A DNA stretch of 64,000 bases, from contig JAEMWC010000005.1 of assembly GCA_016490735.1 (NCBI GenBank), positions 422,501-486,500 on the forward strand, read 5' to 3'. The notes below the pieces were generated by a model. The model was not told the origin of the DNA. It did no database searches and was given only the letters and a program-made list of their open reading frames with translations. The stretch's first letter is position 1; every line of letters begins with the position of its first letter. The position numbers and the translations under genes are program-made. This document shows, piece by piece, positions 10,915 through 22,493 of the stretch. The stretch is from Pachyseris speciosa (Eukaryota; Cnidaria; Anthozoa; Scleractinia; Pachyseridae).

Positions 10915-13900
10915 GGTAACAAAGCCATAGTTGAAATGCAGCTAACTGCCAACCCAAACCACAGGCACACCACATCAATAAAGTGTAAGATAGATACTGG
11001 TGCAATGTAATGTCCAAGCATGACTATGAGAAAGTGGTTACACAGCCCCTAGAAAGACAACTTAGTCCACCGCAGATTAAAATCACAGCTTATGGAGGAC
11101 ACCATATAAAGAGTCTTGGCTTTTGTCAGTTGTATCTACACCGCAATGGTTATGTAAAGGCAGTACCATTTGAAGTTACTGAAGTCACAGGCCCGGCAAT
11201 GCTAGGATGCAAAACTTGCAGTGACTTAGAAGTTGTGAAATTTAACTGCAACCTTACACAGGGATAAAATGTACAAGACAAGACAAAGCCGTCACCGGAT
11301 AGTCAGCGGAGTGTCACATCTCACACCCCACTCACCAAAGAGGAACTCCTCAGTGACTACCAGGACCGCTTCGAAAGGCTGGGCAGGTTCAGAATGAAGC
11401 CATACCACATAACCCTTGAACCTGACGCATCCATCCAACGCGCTCGATACCAGTCCACTTAAGCGAGCTCTACAAGCAAGAAATCGACAATATGCTGGAA
11501 CTTGGTGTCATCACACCAGTTGACATACCTACATATTGGGTAAACAGCATAGTCCTGTCAGAGTCAACAAATGAAAAGGGAGAGATTACCAAGCTTAGAG
11601 TATGCGTAGATCCCCGGGACTTAAACAAGTGGGTCAAGAGGGAACAGCACGACAACAAAACAATTGATGAAGTGGTGACTAAACTCAACAATGCTAAGTT
11701 CTTTAGACTTGTTGATACTAAGAAAGGGTATTGGTACGTCCCACTCGATGAATCAAGTTCCTACCTCACTAGTTTTTCTACCCCCTTTGGTAGCTTTCGT
11801 TTCACCAGGCTGCCCTTTGGTCTAGTTGTTTCTCAAGACATATTCCAAAAACAGCTCGACTCAGCATTCGAAGGCCTCACCGGTGTCACAGGCATTGCAG
11901 ATGATACCTTCGTCTTTGGCTCTACAGAAGAGGAACATGACAAGAACCTAGCCAACCTCATGGAGCGTGCACGGCAAGAGGGCATAGTATTTAACAAAGA
12001 GAAGTTGCAATTCAAACGCGCAGAGATTAGCTCCTTCGGACACACCTGGACCCCCAAAGGTGTGAGACCCGATAACAGCAAAGTCTCAGCTATAAAAAGC
12101 AACCCTCAGAAGATGTCAAGAGTCTACAAAGTTCCTAGGCCTGGTCAACTACCTCACACACTACTCAGGTCGCCTGGTTACCATTTCTGCTCCTCTCCGT
12201 AAGTTAACTAACAAAGACGTAGCCAATATGTGGGGGCCAGAACATGATCGTGCATTTAATGCAGTTAAAGATGAAGTATCCACCCTCGCTGTGCTCAGAT
12301 TTTTCGACCCCAACGCCAAGACAGTTGTCCAAAGAGATGCATCACTAAAAGGTGTCGAAGCTGTACTCCTTCAACAAAGAAAAGCTGTGTGCTATGCTTC
12401 TAAGGCTCTCACTGAAACGGAACAGAGGTATAGCAACATTGAACGCGAAGCATTGGTGTTAGTGTGGGGACTTGAGAGATTCCATTACTTTATTTACGAA
12501 AAGCAATGTACCGTCCACACTGATCATAAGCCCTTAGAGGCAATTTTCAAGAAGAGGCTATCTAGTTGTCCAGCAAGACTGCAACGATTTGTCCTGAGAG
12601 CTCTCAAGTATGACGTTATTGTCAAGTATGTACCAGGTGCTGAAGTACTGTCGCAGATGCCTTGTCAAGAATCTCACCACAACCGACAACAAGCTACCAC
12701 AGCTTGACATACACCACGTCACCACGTTGCTTCCTGCATCGCCAGCGTGACTTCAGCAGATTCGAGAAGAGACGGCCCATGATTTCACCATGAGCAAACT
12801 GAAAGAGATGGTTTACAAAGGATGGCCAGATAAGAGAGAAAAATGCCCAGAAGCACTGCACGATTTCTGGAACTTTCGAGACGAGTTAGCCATTGGATAT
12901 GGGTTAATAGTTAAGGGTGACCGCATCATTATCCCGCCATCTCTTCGACAGCAGATGTTAGAAATCATTCATCAAGGGCATCTGGGTCAGGAGAAATGCC
13001 TGCTTTGAGTCAGAACCTGCGTTTTCTGGCATGGCATCACCAAAGATGTCACCAGTCTCGTCCAAGAGTGTAATCCTTGCCAAAGAGACCAACGCCAGCA
13101 ACAGAAAGAACCAATTCTCAAGCCAGAACCACCAAGCTACCCTTGGCAAAGGTTAAACTCTGATTTGTTCGACTTCACGGGCCACCAGTACCTCCTGGTC
13201 TCAGACCAGTATAGCAAGTTTCCAGTTATCCGAAAGCTTTCAAGCACCATCTCCGCAGCCGTTATCACCCATCTTAAGAGCATATTCGCAGAGTACGGCA
13301 TCCCCAGCCAGTTAGCAACTGACAATGGTCCACAGCACAGTGCAAAGGAATTCGCAGATTTTACCACCTCTTTATGGAATAGAGCACATCACCAGTTCCC
13401 CACGTTATCCGCAAGCCAATGGATCTTCGGAAAGCATGGTACAGACAGTTAAGAACATACTCGAGAAATGTGATGAGGAAGGTGGAGACCCTTAGCTAGG
13501 TCTACTATCATACAGAGCAACAGCCCTCAACCACCATCTGGGATCACCAGCAGAGCTGCTAACAAAGAGAAAGTTCAGAACACTGTTACCTATGTCCCAC
13601 CGTGCAAACCTTACAGATGATTCAGCACAAGTTAAGGAACAGTTACAACGACAACAAGAGCAGCATGGCCACTATTATAACCTGAAGGCAGGGCCAACCC
13701 TAGAACCACTCCATCCAGGCCAGCCAATAAGAATCCTTGATCACCAAACTAAGACCTGGGAACTAGGCACTGTTGTGAGAACAGCAAAAGCACCAAGGTC
13801 GTATATAGTCAGGATCAGCAAAACAACAGGTGTTTACCGGCGTACAAGATCACACCTCAGGCCGGACCATGCGACACCCCATACGCAACATCCACCCCTG

Positions 13901-14080
13901 ATGGCAGCACCAAATGTTGTCATGCCACCATCAACACCCGGGAATGGAACTGTTCAGCCAGCAGGAGACAGTATAGAACCTAGTTCCCCTGCAAATACTC
14001 CAAAGCCCTCCGAGACAAACAGCAGATATACTACCCGATCTGGACGTACAGTGAATCCGCCAGATAAGCTGAACATTTAG
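10915..14080 (+). pseudogene. Gypsy element pol (protease, RT, RNase H, integrase), broken
   Basis: The protease has the KIDTGA catalytic motif near 10990-11007, followed by an immediate stop and frame change. Reverse transcriptase spans 11492-12110 with an ADD catalytic box (GIADDTFVFG). RNase H spans 12228-12707. Integrase runs from 12790, with an HHCC finger interrupted by a TGA at 13006-13008, a DDE core around 13165-13450, and a frame change near 13390. A C-terminal tail (13592-14080) has a basic proline-rich end. Frames switch near 11008, 12110, 13008, 13450 and 13590. Confidence 0.85.
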
Positions 14081-14257
14081 ACATTAAAGAACTTGAGGAA
14101 CGTTAATTTTTTAGTTACAGAGAACCGTTTATTGAATAACCCCTTTAAACAAGTTGCAGCTTTGATACGCAGTCTAAGGACATTGATTAAGCATAAACTG
14201 TTAGAAAGCCAATAAAAATAGTGTTTGCCGTTCTTCCTTTTTTTATTGAAAGCGGGA

Positions 14258-14366
14258 TGTCACAGTATCACGTGTTTACCACGTCACGTGGTCATTGTTA
14301 TGTAACTAGGCAGAATGTCTGTAGCCGCCATGTTGGAACACGTTTAATAAACCACAAAGCAAGACA
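14258..14366 (+). repeat. 3' LTR, 109 bp
   Basis: Preceded by the purine-rich GAAAGCGGGA. It begins TGTCACAGTATCACG, ends AAGCAAGACA, and is followed by target duplication CATCG. Confidence 0.93.
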
Positions 14367-15783
14367 CATCGCACAGACCACACTTATAATACTAAACAAC
14401 GTTTTGTTGATTAACAATTGGAGGTTTGTGTTCTTTCAGTTTGAATTGTCCTTTGATCTTCTGACTTGTGTAAACGGGCTGGACAACGGCATCAATCTTT
14501 CGTGGGCTGAGATCACCGAGTTGGTGTCTTACCGCATTTGCTGATTTCTGGTCTTTGAACGGTAAGACAATACGCCATTTCCGAATTACCTTTTTCAAAG
14601 CGAGGCCTGGTGCGCAACTATTCGTATGAAAATGAGTTTAATTTGCATGTGACTGAAAACTAATTTTAAAATGAAAAGATGAGCACCAGAACTCGCTTTG
14701 AGAAAAAGGCCAAAGGTAGTTCGGAAATGGCCTATTCTGATAGGAGCATCATGTTCATCAGATACTTGTTGTTTAGTACATGCATCCTCGGTGACTTTCA
14801 TTTCAATAAAATGTCTGATGGCATTCTCTACGAGAGTTCCAGGAAATTGCAGGTGAGCAAAAACAGTTTTTAAACGTTCACATCCTTGAAGTTTAAACGC
14901 ACGGTTTAACATTGTATTCAGCAAAGAATGTTTATACTTTACGTCAACATGGCTTTGGTAATGCAGTAAAAGTCCAGTATCAGTTGGTTTCACGTAGACC
15001 TTCGTGTCTAGTCGGGGACTATTTCTGATGATCATTCCAAGAAAGGGAAGTTTGCCATTGTTTTCGGGTTCCATTGTGAAACTGAGTGAGGGATGGATTT
15101 CCTTCTGTGTTGACAAGAATTCAGAGGCAGATGAAACATCGGGCATTTTGCTGAGGGTGTCATCAACATAGTGCTTATAGAAACCAGGCATCTTGTTTTG
15201 GTTTTCCAATTTCGCTTCAGTATGGCACATAAACGCATTTGCCATTAGTTGTCCGAGAGGAAAGCCCATGGCAACCCCATCCACTTGCTCGTACAAATTT
15301 CCTTCGAATTGGTTTTTCGTAGCAACCTCTAACAGCTCTATAAGGTCAGTTTTTGTGATGTTAAGCCCATACTCCTTATTAAACCAATTGTCTTTAAACC
15401 CTTTCTCTGCTAGGATTTCGATTGTTTCATCTACTGGTACGTTTGTGAAGAGGGACGAAACATCGTATGACACTCAAGTGTCCTGATCATCGGTCTTTAT
15501 CTCACGGAGATCATCGGCAAACGAGAAGGTGTCAGTGACGGTTTGGTCGTTGACGGACAAAGGTTTCAACTTCTCATCAAGCCACTTAGCAAGTTTGTAG
15601 TTGTAGGTTCCTGTTGTTGACAGGATCCGACGGACCGCTAGTTTCTTCCTGTGGGTCTTTGGTAAACCATAAAGGTGTGCGAGCCTAGAACCTTTTTGGA
15701 TCAGTGAGTCGGCTATGGGTTTTGGAAGAATTCTTGGTACGATGGAGGACAGTTCCTTCTCCTTTCCGTTGTTTATTATTATG
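14367..15783 (-). mobile_element. Penelope-like element, reverse transcriptase part, minus copy
   Basis: Minus-strand coding for a Penelope-like reverse transcriptase. It covers fingers (LAHLYGLPKTHRKK), palm with the YVDDT catalytic box (near 15165-15180), and thumb down to about 14690. The linker to GIY-YIG (VLPFKDQKSANAV) is at 14598-14372. A TGA at 15476-15474 interrupts the palm between DQDT and VSYDVSSL, and a short non-homologous insert lies at about 14600-14690. The RT N-terminus is missing: the copy stops at 15783, next to a MITE and then an oppositely oriented copy. Confidence 0.9.
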
Positions 15784-15979
15784 AAGGCGCTAAGTTGCAC
15801 GAACCGTTGCAGAAAGTAGAATTGAGTTCTACTTTCTGCAACGGTTCGTGCAACTTGTGTCGCAACGATTTTGGCCGTTGCAGGGTATGTTACACTTGGT
15901 ACAATGTTTCGTGCAACTTGTCTCGCAATGGCGTTGCGACACAAGTTGCACGAAACATTGCACAGTGTAACAGCGCCTT
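15784..15979. mobile_element. MITE at the junction of two inverted Penelope copies
   Basis: Ends AAGGCGCT and AGCGCCTT. The inside is largely palindromic (TTGCACGAACCGTTGCAG and its inverse at 15832-15856; GTTGCACGAAAC also repeated in both orientations). It sits exactly between the minus and plus Penelope copies. Confidence 0.75.
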
Positions 15980-16600
15980 AAGTGTGGTCTGTGCGATGCA
16001 GACTATGTCGGCTTCACGAGTCGGCACCTACATCAACGTGTGGAGGAACATAAGCGATCAACAATCGGCAACCACGTAAAGGAAGAGCATGGAAAGGATC
16101 CGGAGACCATCGAAAGAAATTTCAAGATTTTAAAGAAGTGCTAGAGTAGACTAGACTGTTTGATTTTTGAAATGCTTTTTATTCGTGAACTAAAACCAAA
16201 ACTGAACAAACAGAGTGATTCGATCCGCGCAAAATTATTTACCTAATTGATTCACTTTTTACACTTTTAACTTAGCGTTTTATCATTATTGCCGCGATTT
16301 TCTCGTATTGTTTCTATGTAAATATTTTAGAGTTTTAGTCAGTACCCAATTAGCATTTTTAGAAATGATTATATTGCAAAGATATCAGTGACGTCACCTA
16401 TTGTCATTAATATGCCAACCAGAGAGCTATTGGCTGGTGAAACAAAGAATTCTTTTGTTTAACGGTTTGAGCATTTAAATAACAAAAACGTTTGTAAACA
16501 AATATCTTGCCTATAAGCACATGTTAAACAAATTTGACCCTTCAACTTGAAAATGACCGTGGATCGCTCGAAACGTCGTTTTTTAACGTTAACTTTTATA
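15980..16600 (+). mobile_element. Penelope-like element, plus-strand 3' fragment
   Basis: Begins inside the GIY-YIG domain (C-x2-C-D-A-D-Y-V-G-F-T-S-R-H-L-H) and continues through VEEHKRSTIGNHV to the conserved C-terminus (LNKQSDSIRAKLF, stop near 16244). An in-frame TAG after KKC (about 16141) breaks it. The 3' untranslated sequence resembles that of the 9285-9751 part in inverse. It is head-to-head with the minus copy. Confidence 0.87.
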
Positions 16601-16910
16601 GTAAAATCAGCTTCAACAGTGTCCAGTTGCATGGCGCGCCTAGGCCAGATTAATCGAGTTAAACATGTTTTTGACCCAACCACCTTAACTATTATAGTTA
16701 ATGCCTTAGTTTTTAGCAAGCTATATTATTGTTGTAATTTTTGGAGCAACACCTCAGAGTACAACTTAAGTAGGATCCAAGCTGTACAGAACTTCGCGGC
16801 TCGTATCGTTAGCAACTCAAGGAAATACGACCATATTTCCCCTATATTTCCCATATTTCCCCTATCCTATCCTGGGAAAGGATTCCTCCGTTCCTTTGAT
16901 GTACCATGAT
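16600..16910 (+). mobile_element. LINE (CR1/L2-like) reverse transcriptase 3' fragment
   Basis: Translation shows the RT thumb/connection signature INRVKHVFD, LVFSKLYYC, NLSRIQAVQNFAARIV and KYDHISPI, typical of CR1/L2-group non-LTR elements. It is truncated at the 5' side against the Penelope end and loses its frame near 16850. Confidence 0.8.
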
Positions 16911-17308
16911 CCGAGTGATCTTGGATCATTGATTCCCAAAGGCATGCACCCAAATTTGTTTGTTTCTTTGTTTGTTTTTGCGACCAATCCATCTAAAAAT
17001 AGTCACGCGACAAGACAGGATTTATTTAATACCGGAAAAGCAACCCACACAATAATAATGAAAAGAAAACGATGGCAACACAGAATTCGCTCCAATTTCT
17101 GGGGTAGCCACGAGGCAACCGACTGGTTACAGGATTCTGGGTTTAGAAGAGTGCCAAAATCAGGAGGATCAAACGACTGGTCCTCTAGACGGGGTCTAGG
17201 TGTTGTAGTCACGCATTACCTGGTTTTCGATAATCAATGCTTCAGAACAAAACGCTAGGGAAAAACAGTCAGCCCATGGGCAGATAATTTGCTTCAAAGG
17301 TCAGTGAA
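16911..17308. other. unassigned sequence with an open frame
   Basis: A 120-codon plus-strand frame (16896-17258) is present but has no recognised domain and no clear start. It could be the tail of the LINE fragment or chance. Nothing else seen. Confidence 0.3.
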
Positions 17309-17392
17309 AAACTAGCCTGCGTGCAGACATCTCCTATTTCCTTTGTCAGTTGCACGCGGAAAACAAAGTAAGAGACGTCTGCAGGCAGGCTA
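17309..17392. repeat. short hairpin MITE (CTAGCCTGCGTGCAGAC family)
   Basis: CTAGCCTGCGTGCAGACATC at the left is inverted as GACGTCTGCAGGCAGGCTAG at the right. A related unit lies at 19991-20088. Confidence 0.7.
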
Positions 17393-17954
17393 GTGAAAAA
17401 CTAGAAAGTCTGTTGACTAATTACCGATAGAAGAACTTAAGCAGTGGGTTTGTCGTAAAATACGTGAAAGATTTAACCTTTTTAGTTCATTCTTGATTCA
17501 AATAAATAACCCGTGTCGATTATAACAACGACAATAACCTCTGGCAACAAACGACACCGATATTTTCAGATATTTTCATGGGCTGTTGTTCAATGAATCA
17601 TGCAAGTGATGATTTCCTTCTCAGCTCATTGGTCAAATTTATGAATACAAGAACGGCATAAAATTTGCAATCCCATTATCACGATAAACGAATCCTCTTA
17701 AGATTACAGCAACGAAGGACGAACTTAACTCAGAATAGTAGCGCGTTATTTTGTTTTAACGTACCTGTACGCTCCCTGCTTTCATTAAAATAATCCATGA
17801 ACACAGGTAAAAGCACTCCAAAGCTGTACATCAATCCAATAGTAAAAGCTAAATTCGTGGCAGCGCCAACACAAACCATCCAGGCCCACATGCTGTCCTT
17901 TTTGTGCGATGGATCTCCATCACAACAACATCTACAAACCACACAATACGACAT

Positions 17955-18096
17955 GATTTATCACACGCAGCCGTTGTCCTTTTTTGCGTGACACACAAGT
18001 TGCGTGATAGCCTTTTCAAGGTAATGGGCAAAGCGCATTGTCATTGCAGTCGGGATACTCGTTAAAATCCCGCAGCACCGTTTCAACTCTAGAGAC
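17955..18096. promoter_or_regulatory. divergent promoter between MCT genes A and B
   Basis: Only 142 bp separate the start codons of gene A (17954, leftward) and gene B (18097, rightward), so the two must share a bidirectional promoter region and 5' untranslated sequences. The stretch is conserved upstream of gene C (31234-31376), for example GTCATTGCAGTCGGGATACT. No clear TATA box was seen. Confidence 0.6.
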
Positions 18097-18268
18097 ATGG
18101 TTTGTAACTGCAGTGACGTCTCATCTTACAAACAGGACAGCGTTTGGTCGTGGTTCATCTGTGTCTGTGCTACGATATGCATGATTCTAACAATTGGATT
18201 TGTGTTCGCTTTTGGAGTACTTTTTCCCGTTCTCATGGATTCATTTCACGAAAGCCGAGAACGAACAG

Positions 18269-19990
18269 GTAAGTCGAGTTTCCATCGACGCAGTAATATT
18301 AACTGTGCCCATTCTTTGGGTGGAGCCACGTAAAACAGGATCTGTTCAGCTGATTTCTTCTGCGAAGATTTTTTTTTTTGTGTGTTCGCGTGACATAAAC
18401 AGTGACAACATTGAGTTCGAGATATACGCAATCGACCACGTGAACTCGCAAAGTTTGAACTTCCATTCGTCTTGATCTATGACATTCATCGTTTACTGCA
18501 GTAAAGGTTGTTCTCCTGGAGAAACTCATCACCTACTTCTTCGGTAAACTTATTGGGGCGAAAAATACTGGAGTACTGGTCTGACTATTTCGGTCTATCT
18601 TACACAGGACGAAGAAGGCGGCGCGCGCGCTGTTGTCTCTTCTTATGAATTTCACGTGTACTATAATTCCGCCAAATTACGGAAGGCTTCTTTTGCGTGT
18701 TTTAAATTTCGTGATTTACGGAAGAAAAAAAGACCCGAGGCGTATTTCATTTCGCAGCTTCGTCATTTCGTTTTAAAATCTCGCAAAGACCCTTTAATGT
18801 CTTAAACTGCGGTTAATTTACAACACGTTTACGTTAACTGCCTACCAGCGTGGCAGCAGAAACAATTCAAAACATTAGCCACTTTAGTGTGACGATAAAT
18901 AGAAGGCTCACGAAAACGTTTTCTATGTTGCTAGTACGAGTCTTGTTGGCTGGTTTGAGCGACCACTTTATAATATTCAAATAAGGCTAAACTTAAACCT
19001 ATTTGCATACATTAAATACTGAATATATGTATTGAATTTTTTTAAATTTGTGAAAATTGGTACTCACTTCACTTTTATTGTGCTACCTCACAAGATATAT
19101 TTGGCACAGTGTACATGTCAGCGGTCGTACGGTTAGAATTACTTACAACAATTAAGATAGAACGAGGCGATTATTACGTACAAGATACACCAGTGTTATT
19201 CAGTAGACTAGAGAGAAAATAAATGGTCCAATATTCAAAGTTTTAATGTTAAAGTGGACCACAACCGCCGTGTCAACGTTCAATGTACACGACGATTTTA
19301 CGATAGAGGGTTTTCACGTTTGCATGTAGTTCACGTTTTCATGAGAAGGAGAAAGAGGGTTTTTTTGTATCACAAGGTCACACCCCCAGCCTCCCTTCCA
19401 CTTAAAAGCCAGGCTGCTGAACACATAGTTTTTGGGTTATCACGCAACGCTCCCCCTTTTCGTGACATCCTCCAAACTACTGAACACATAACAGACATAA
19501 CTGTAAAATGGCCAACAGGGAGTTTTGGCAACGAGGACGGCAACGACAGCGAGAACGCCACAAAACGTTTACCCCAGCAATGAGCAAAAACAATGGCTTT
19601 ACAGATTCATGTTACATCCTGTGCAAAACAACAGCATTCTCAAGAACGTGAGTGCACGACGGTAAATCTTCTTTCTCTTTAACTAGCAAAATTGCTATGC
19701 TATTTCCGAGTTGTAGGTGTGAGGCTAATTACACTCGCTCCTTTGTTCGTCACCTGTCACGACATTCTCCTTTTTCGTTACACAATCACATTTCGTGACT
19801 CACTACGTGACATTTCGCTTTACAAATGATAATGCTTAAAAATAGGTACCCTAAAAGTACATGTTTGGGATACACAGTCCACAATGCACTGCAAACTTTG
19901 AAACCCATTTACACCCGATGGCATTAGTGAGGGATACCACAGATATCCCACACAAAAATCACTGGTCATGGCTACTTATATACCAAATCA
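18269..19990. other. intron 1 of MCT gene B, sequence shared with gene C
   Basis: Non-coding. Long blocks match gene C intron 1 (for example 18841-19260 with 32700-33130), showing they were copied in the same duplication. No gene seen. Confidence 0.6.
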
Positions 19991-20088
19991 CTAGCCTGCG
20001 TGCAGACGCCTCCTATTTCCTTTGTTGCACGCGTTGTTGTCTCTCTCCCCGATTTATTTGAGGGGAGGAGGTGGATGTACACAGGCTA
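19991..20088. mobile_element. short MITE (CTAGCCTGCGTGCAGAC family)
   Basis: Starts CTAGCCTGCGTGCAGACG and ends TGTACACAGGCTA, the same family as the hairpin at 17309-17392. It contains a purine-rich GGGGAGGAGG run. Confidence 0.6.
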
Positions 20089-20121
20089 CCAAATCACCTT
20101 TAAATGGGAAAAAATATTTAC

Positions 20122-20306
20122 ATTACGAGAGTCGACAACTCTTATCCGAGAAGACTAGAAAGTCTAACCGTTTGCAGATGTCATTACAAAGGAAGCACTT
20201 TCTCCTCAATTATTTTAAAGACCCTGAGTGTTGGTCCGGCCGGGGTTTGAACCCGCGACTTCCCGCACTGTAGTTCGGTGCTCTACCAACTGAGCTAACA
20301 CCAACG
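20122..20306 (-). mobile_element. tRNA-derived SINE, family 2 (gene B intron 1)
   Basis: Read on the minus strand, the head is tRNA-like: A box TAGCTCAGTTGGTAGAGCAC and B box GGTTCAAACCCC. The body (TTAGACTTTCTAGTC, ACATCTGCAAACGG) continues leftwards. The same SINE is at the matching place in gene C intron 1 (35030-35182), so it predates the B/C duplication. It is joined to a SINE body and is not a free-standing tRNA gene. Confidence 0.85.
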
Positions 20307-20335
20307 TTTGATTGGATTTGATTTGATTTCTACTT

Positions 20336-20344
20336 GATTGATTG

Positions 20345-20383
<39 letters not shown>
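20336..20383. repeat. (TTA)n microsatellite
   Basis: About 13 TTA units next to the SINE. The corresponding locus in gene C is a compound hexamer/trimer repeat (35222-35420). Confidence 0.9.
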
Positions 20384-20496
20384 TCATAATAAGGTCAGAA
20401 TTTGGAGAACTGGGCGGGACACCCTATCCAACATTCCCAGGAGTAGCCCACGGGTGTCGTCAAGGTATGTCAGTGTTAATGAACACACACTGAGAA

Positions 20497-20718
20497 CAAT
20501 CTCGTACCCAGAGTCCTCGGGCTGTTTGGTCAGCGGGTGTTCGCCCGGAGAGACTCTGGGATAATGGACCCGCCATTTTCCCAGAAAATCTGGGGTAAAA
20601 CAATGGAAGCCGTTACGGGCCAGCCAATCAACAAAATTGATTTTATTCCATTATCCCAGAGTCTCTCCTGGCGACTAACCACTGGCCAAAGAGCCTGAGG
20701 ACTCTGGGTACGAGATTG
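20497..20718. mobile_element. MITE present in gene B but absent from gene C
   Basis: Ends CAATCTCGTACCCAGAGTCC and GGACTCTGGGTACGAGATTG are perfect inverses. An inner inverted pair (CGGAGAGACTCTGGGATAAT / ATTATCCCAGAGTCTCTCC) is also present. The orthologous place in C (about 35630) has no insertion, so it arrived after duplication. A fragment of the same end lies near 7537. Confidence 0.85.
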
Positions 20719-21393
20719 GTGCGGGAATCGAATCCTTCTCCCCTTCTACCAAATGGGAAGTGTGTTAGTGGTCTCTGTTTACCATTGTCCATTCTGTTGA
20801 AACGACGCTCTCCTTTCCTGTTTCATTTCAGCGTGGACTACAGCTATCATAATCGGTATTTTCAGCTTCTTTGGACCATTCACGAGTGCGTTCCTCAACA
20901 GATTTGGAATTCGAATTTCCACTGTGTTGGGATGCTTGCTGTGTTCAGCTGGCCTTGCGATGGGATCCTTTGTTCCAAGCATTGTCACTCTGTACATTGC
21001 CTTTAGTTTGCCTTTTGCTGTGGGATTATCGTTTATTTACGTTTCAGCGCCTATTGTTGTGACCCGTTACTTCGACAAACGGAGATCCATCGCTCTTGGG
21101 CTCGTAACGGCTGGTCAAGGATTGGGACAATGATTATTGGCCCCACCCTGCAGGCGTTAGCGGAAGCTTTGGATTGGAGGAACACGTTCCGTGTGTTTGC
21201 TGGCGTTTTGGCTTTAGCATCTCTAACGGGGTGTTTTCTTTATCAAGGGACATCTCCAAATGAAAATGACGAGTCCCGTTCTTCCAAGAAATTTAGGTTC
21301 AATCTGTCGCTGTTAAAGAATCCTGTCCTCCTCATTTTGGTGCTAATACGAGGATTGTTAGGATTCTCTCGCTTAGTACCTTACGTACATCTG

Positions 21394-22055
21394 GTAGGTA
21401 TTCGGGTGTCGTGCACTGCAAGACAAATATCCTTAGGTATAAAGGGAAGGTTTAGAGCTTTAGTGGCCTAGTAACTACGGAACCGTTGCATTCATTCAAA
21501 GGACTTAATTCAGAGGCTCAAACGCTTAAAATCATCTTGTGAATAAGTGTGAAAACAAGCCAACTGGAATTTTTTACGTTCTGTAGTAGAGTGGACCTTC
21601 TGCTTCTTAAGTGAGTGTCTGTTCGTTACTAGACGACATGCACAGAAGAAGAACAAGGTCTGAAAGTTAACCTACTTTTTCAACCAATATTGATCTTACC
21701 AAAAAGGTACCACAGTTATTAATCGTGTCCGGCTAGTTTGGCCTTCATCAGTTTAAAACGTAGACATGCACGTATACTTCAGGATTGGATTTTAAAAGTC
21801 TGAAACCTTTAAGAAACTCAGTCAATAATGAAAATTGATTTAATTCTGTTTATAATACACCATTTTGCTAATGATCAGTTCCTGGTGAATTGTGGGTAGA
21901 TCCAGTCCTTTGTGGGGGCAAACGGTCAAAATTACAATTTCAAATTACGTCCTAAAATGGCCGTTTGCCCCCACAAAGGACTGGAGCTACCCACAAATCA
22001 GCAGGAACTGATCATTAGCAAAATGCTGTATTGAATGACGTCCCTGAATTTTCAG
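21394..22055. other. intron 2 of MCT gene B
   Basis: Non-coding. It contains an inverted pair around 21865-22022 (GATCAGTTCCTGGTGAATTG with its inverse near 22000, and CCAGTCCTTTGTGGGGGCAA with its inverse near 21970), which marks a small palindromic MITE absent from gene C. Confidence 0.6.
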
Positions 22056-22493
22056 ATAAAACACTGCGACGATCTTGGGATTCCCGCCTACAAAAGCGCT
22101 ACACTTTACCTCTTCCTGGGCATTTTTGCCACGTTGGGCCGTCTTGGAGGAGGATTTTTGTGCAGCGTAAAATGCATTCAGGCAAGATTTCTACTTCAGG
22201 GAGCAGCCTTTGCCATGGGAGCTTCCACCATGATAATGACTCTGGCAAAATCGTACGGTGCGTTGGTGGTTTATGCAATCGTGTTTAGCCTGGCAGATGG
22301 AATGTCAATAACGACATTTGTTATTTTATGTTTCAATTCCGTGGAGCAATCCAAACAAGCGTCGGCGTTTGGATTTGCCATGGTATCTTCTGGGGTACTT
22401 GCCACAGGCAGCCCACCTCTAGCAGGTGAGTCATCTACTTATACGACGTAAGTGTATTGCTTAATAATGACGACTTTCATTTCTTTACCGTAA

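Larger units (their letters stand above)
9752..14366 (+). mobile_element. complete but inactive Ty3/Gypsy-type LTR retrotransposon, 4615 bp
   Basis: Short LTRs at 9752-9861 and 14258-14366, TG...CA ends (TGTCACAG...AAGACA), are about 95% alike and flanked by the 5-bp target duplication CATCG. A primer-binding-type sequence (TGGTTGTCAGAAG) follows the 5' LTR. Order: gag, protease, reverse transcriptase, RNase H, integrase, C-terminal tail. Several frameshifts and stops interrupt the reading frame. It lies inside a Penelope-like element, which itself lies in intron 1 of MCT gene A. LTR similarity indicates a fairly recent insertion relative to its host element. Confidence 0.95.
3975..17954 (-). 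pseudogene. MCT gene A: SLC16-like transporter with an in-frame TGA
   Basis: Predicted 12-helix major facilitator of the monocarboxylate transporter (SLC16) type, a plasma-membrane carrier for small acids; the substrate is not predictable here. Four exons on the minus strand: 17954-17765, 7253-6676, 5261-4892, 4228-3975, all with consensus GT/AG ends. Lengths 190+578+370+254 give exactly 464 codons, with intron phases 1, 0, 1 as in its neighbours. The TM4-5 loop motif CFDKRQSIALG is typical of the family. TM1 has DSMWAW where classical MCTs have DGGWGW. Codon 114 is TGA (plus positions 7104-7102), between SFAQS and TLLYVSYG, where the family continues without a break. So this is a pseudogene, a null allele or a sequence error. 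Intron 1 (10.5 kb) holds the Gypsy and Penelope insertions. Confidence 0.82.

Noticed and set aside
20225..20306. tRNA gene on the minus strand
   Set aside because: A and B boxes are present, but the sequence runs straight into a repeated SINE body and recurs at 35100-35182 with mutated boxes, so it is a SINE head.
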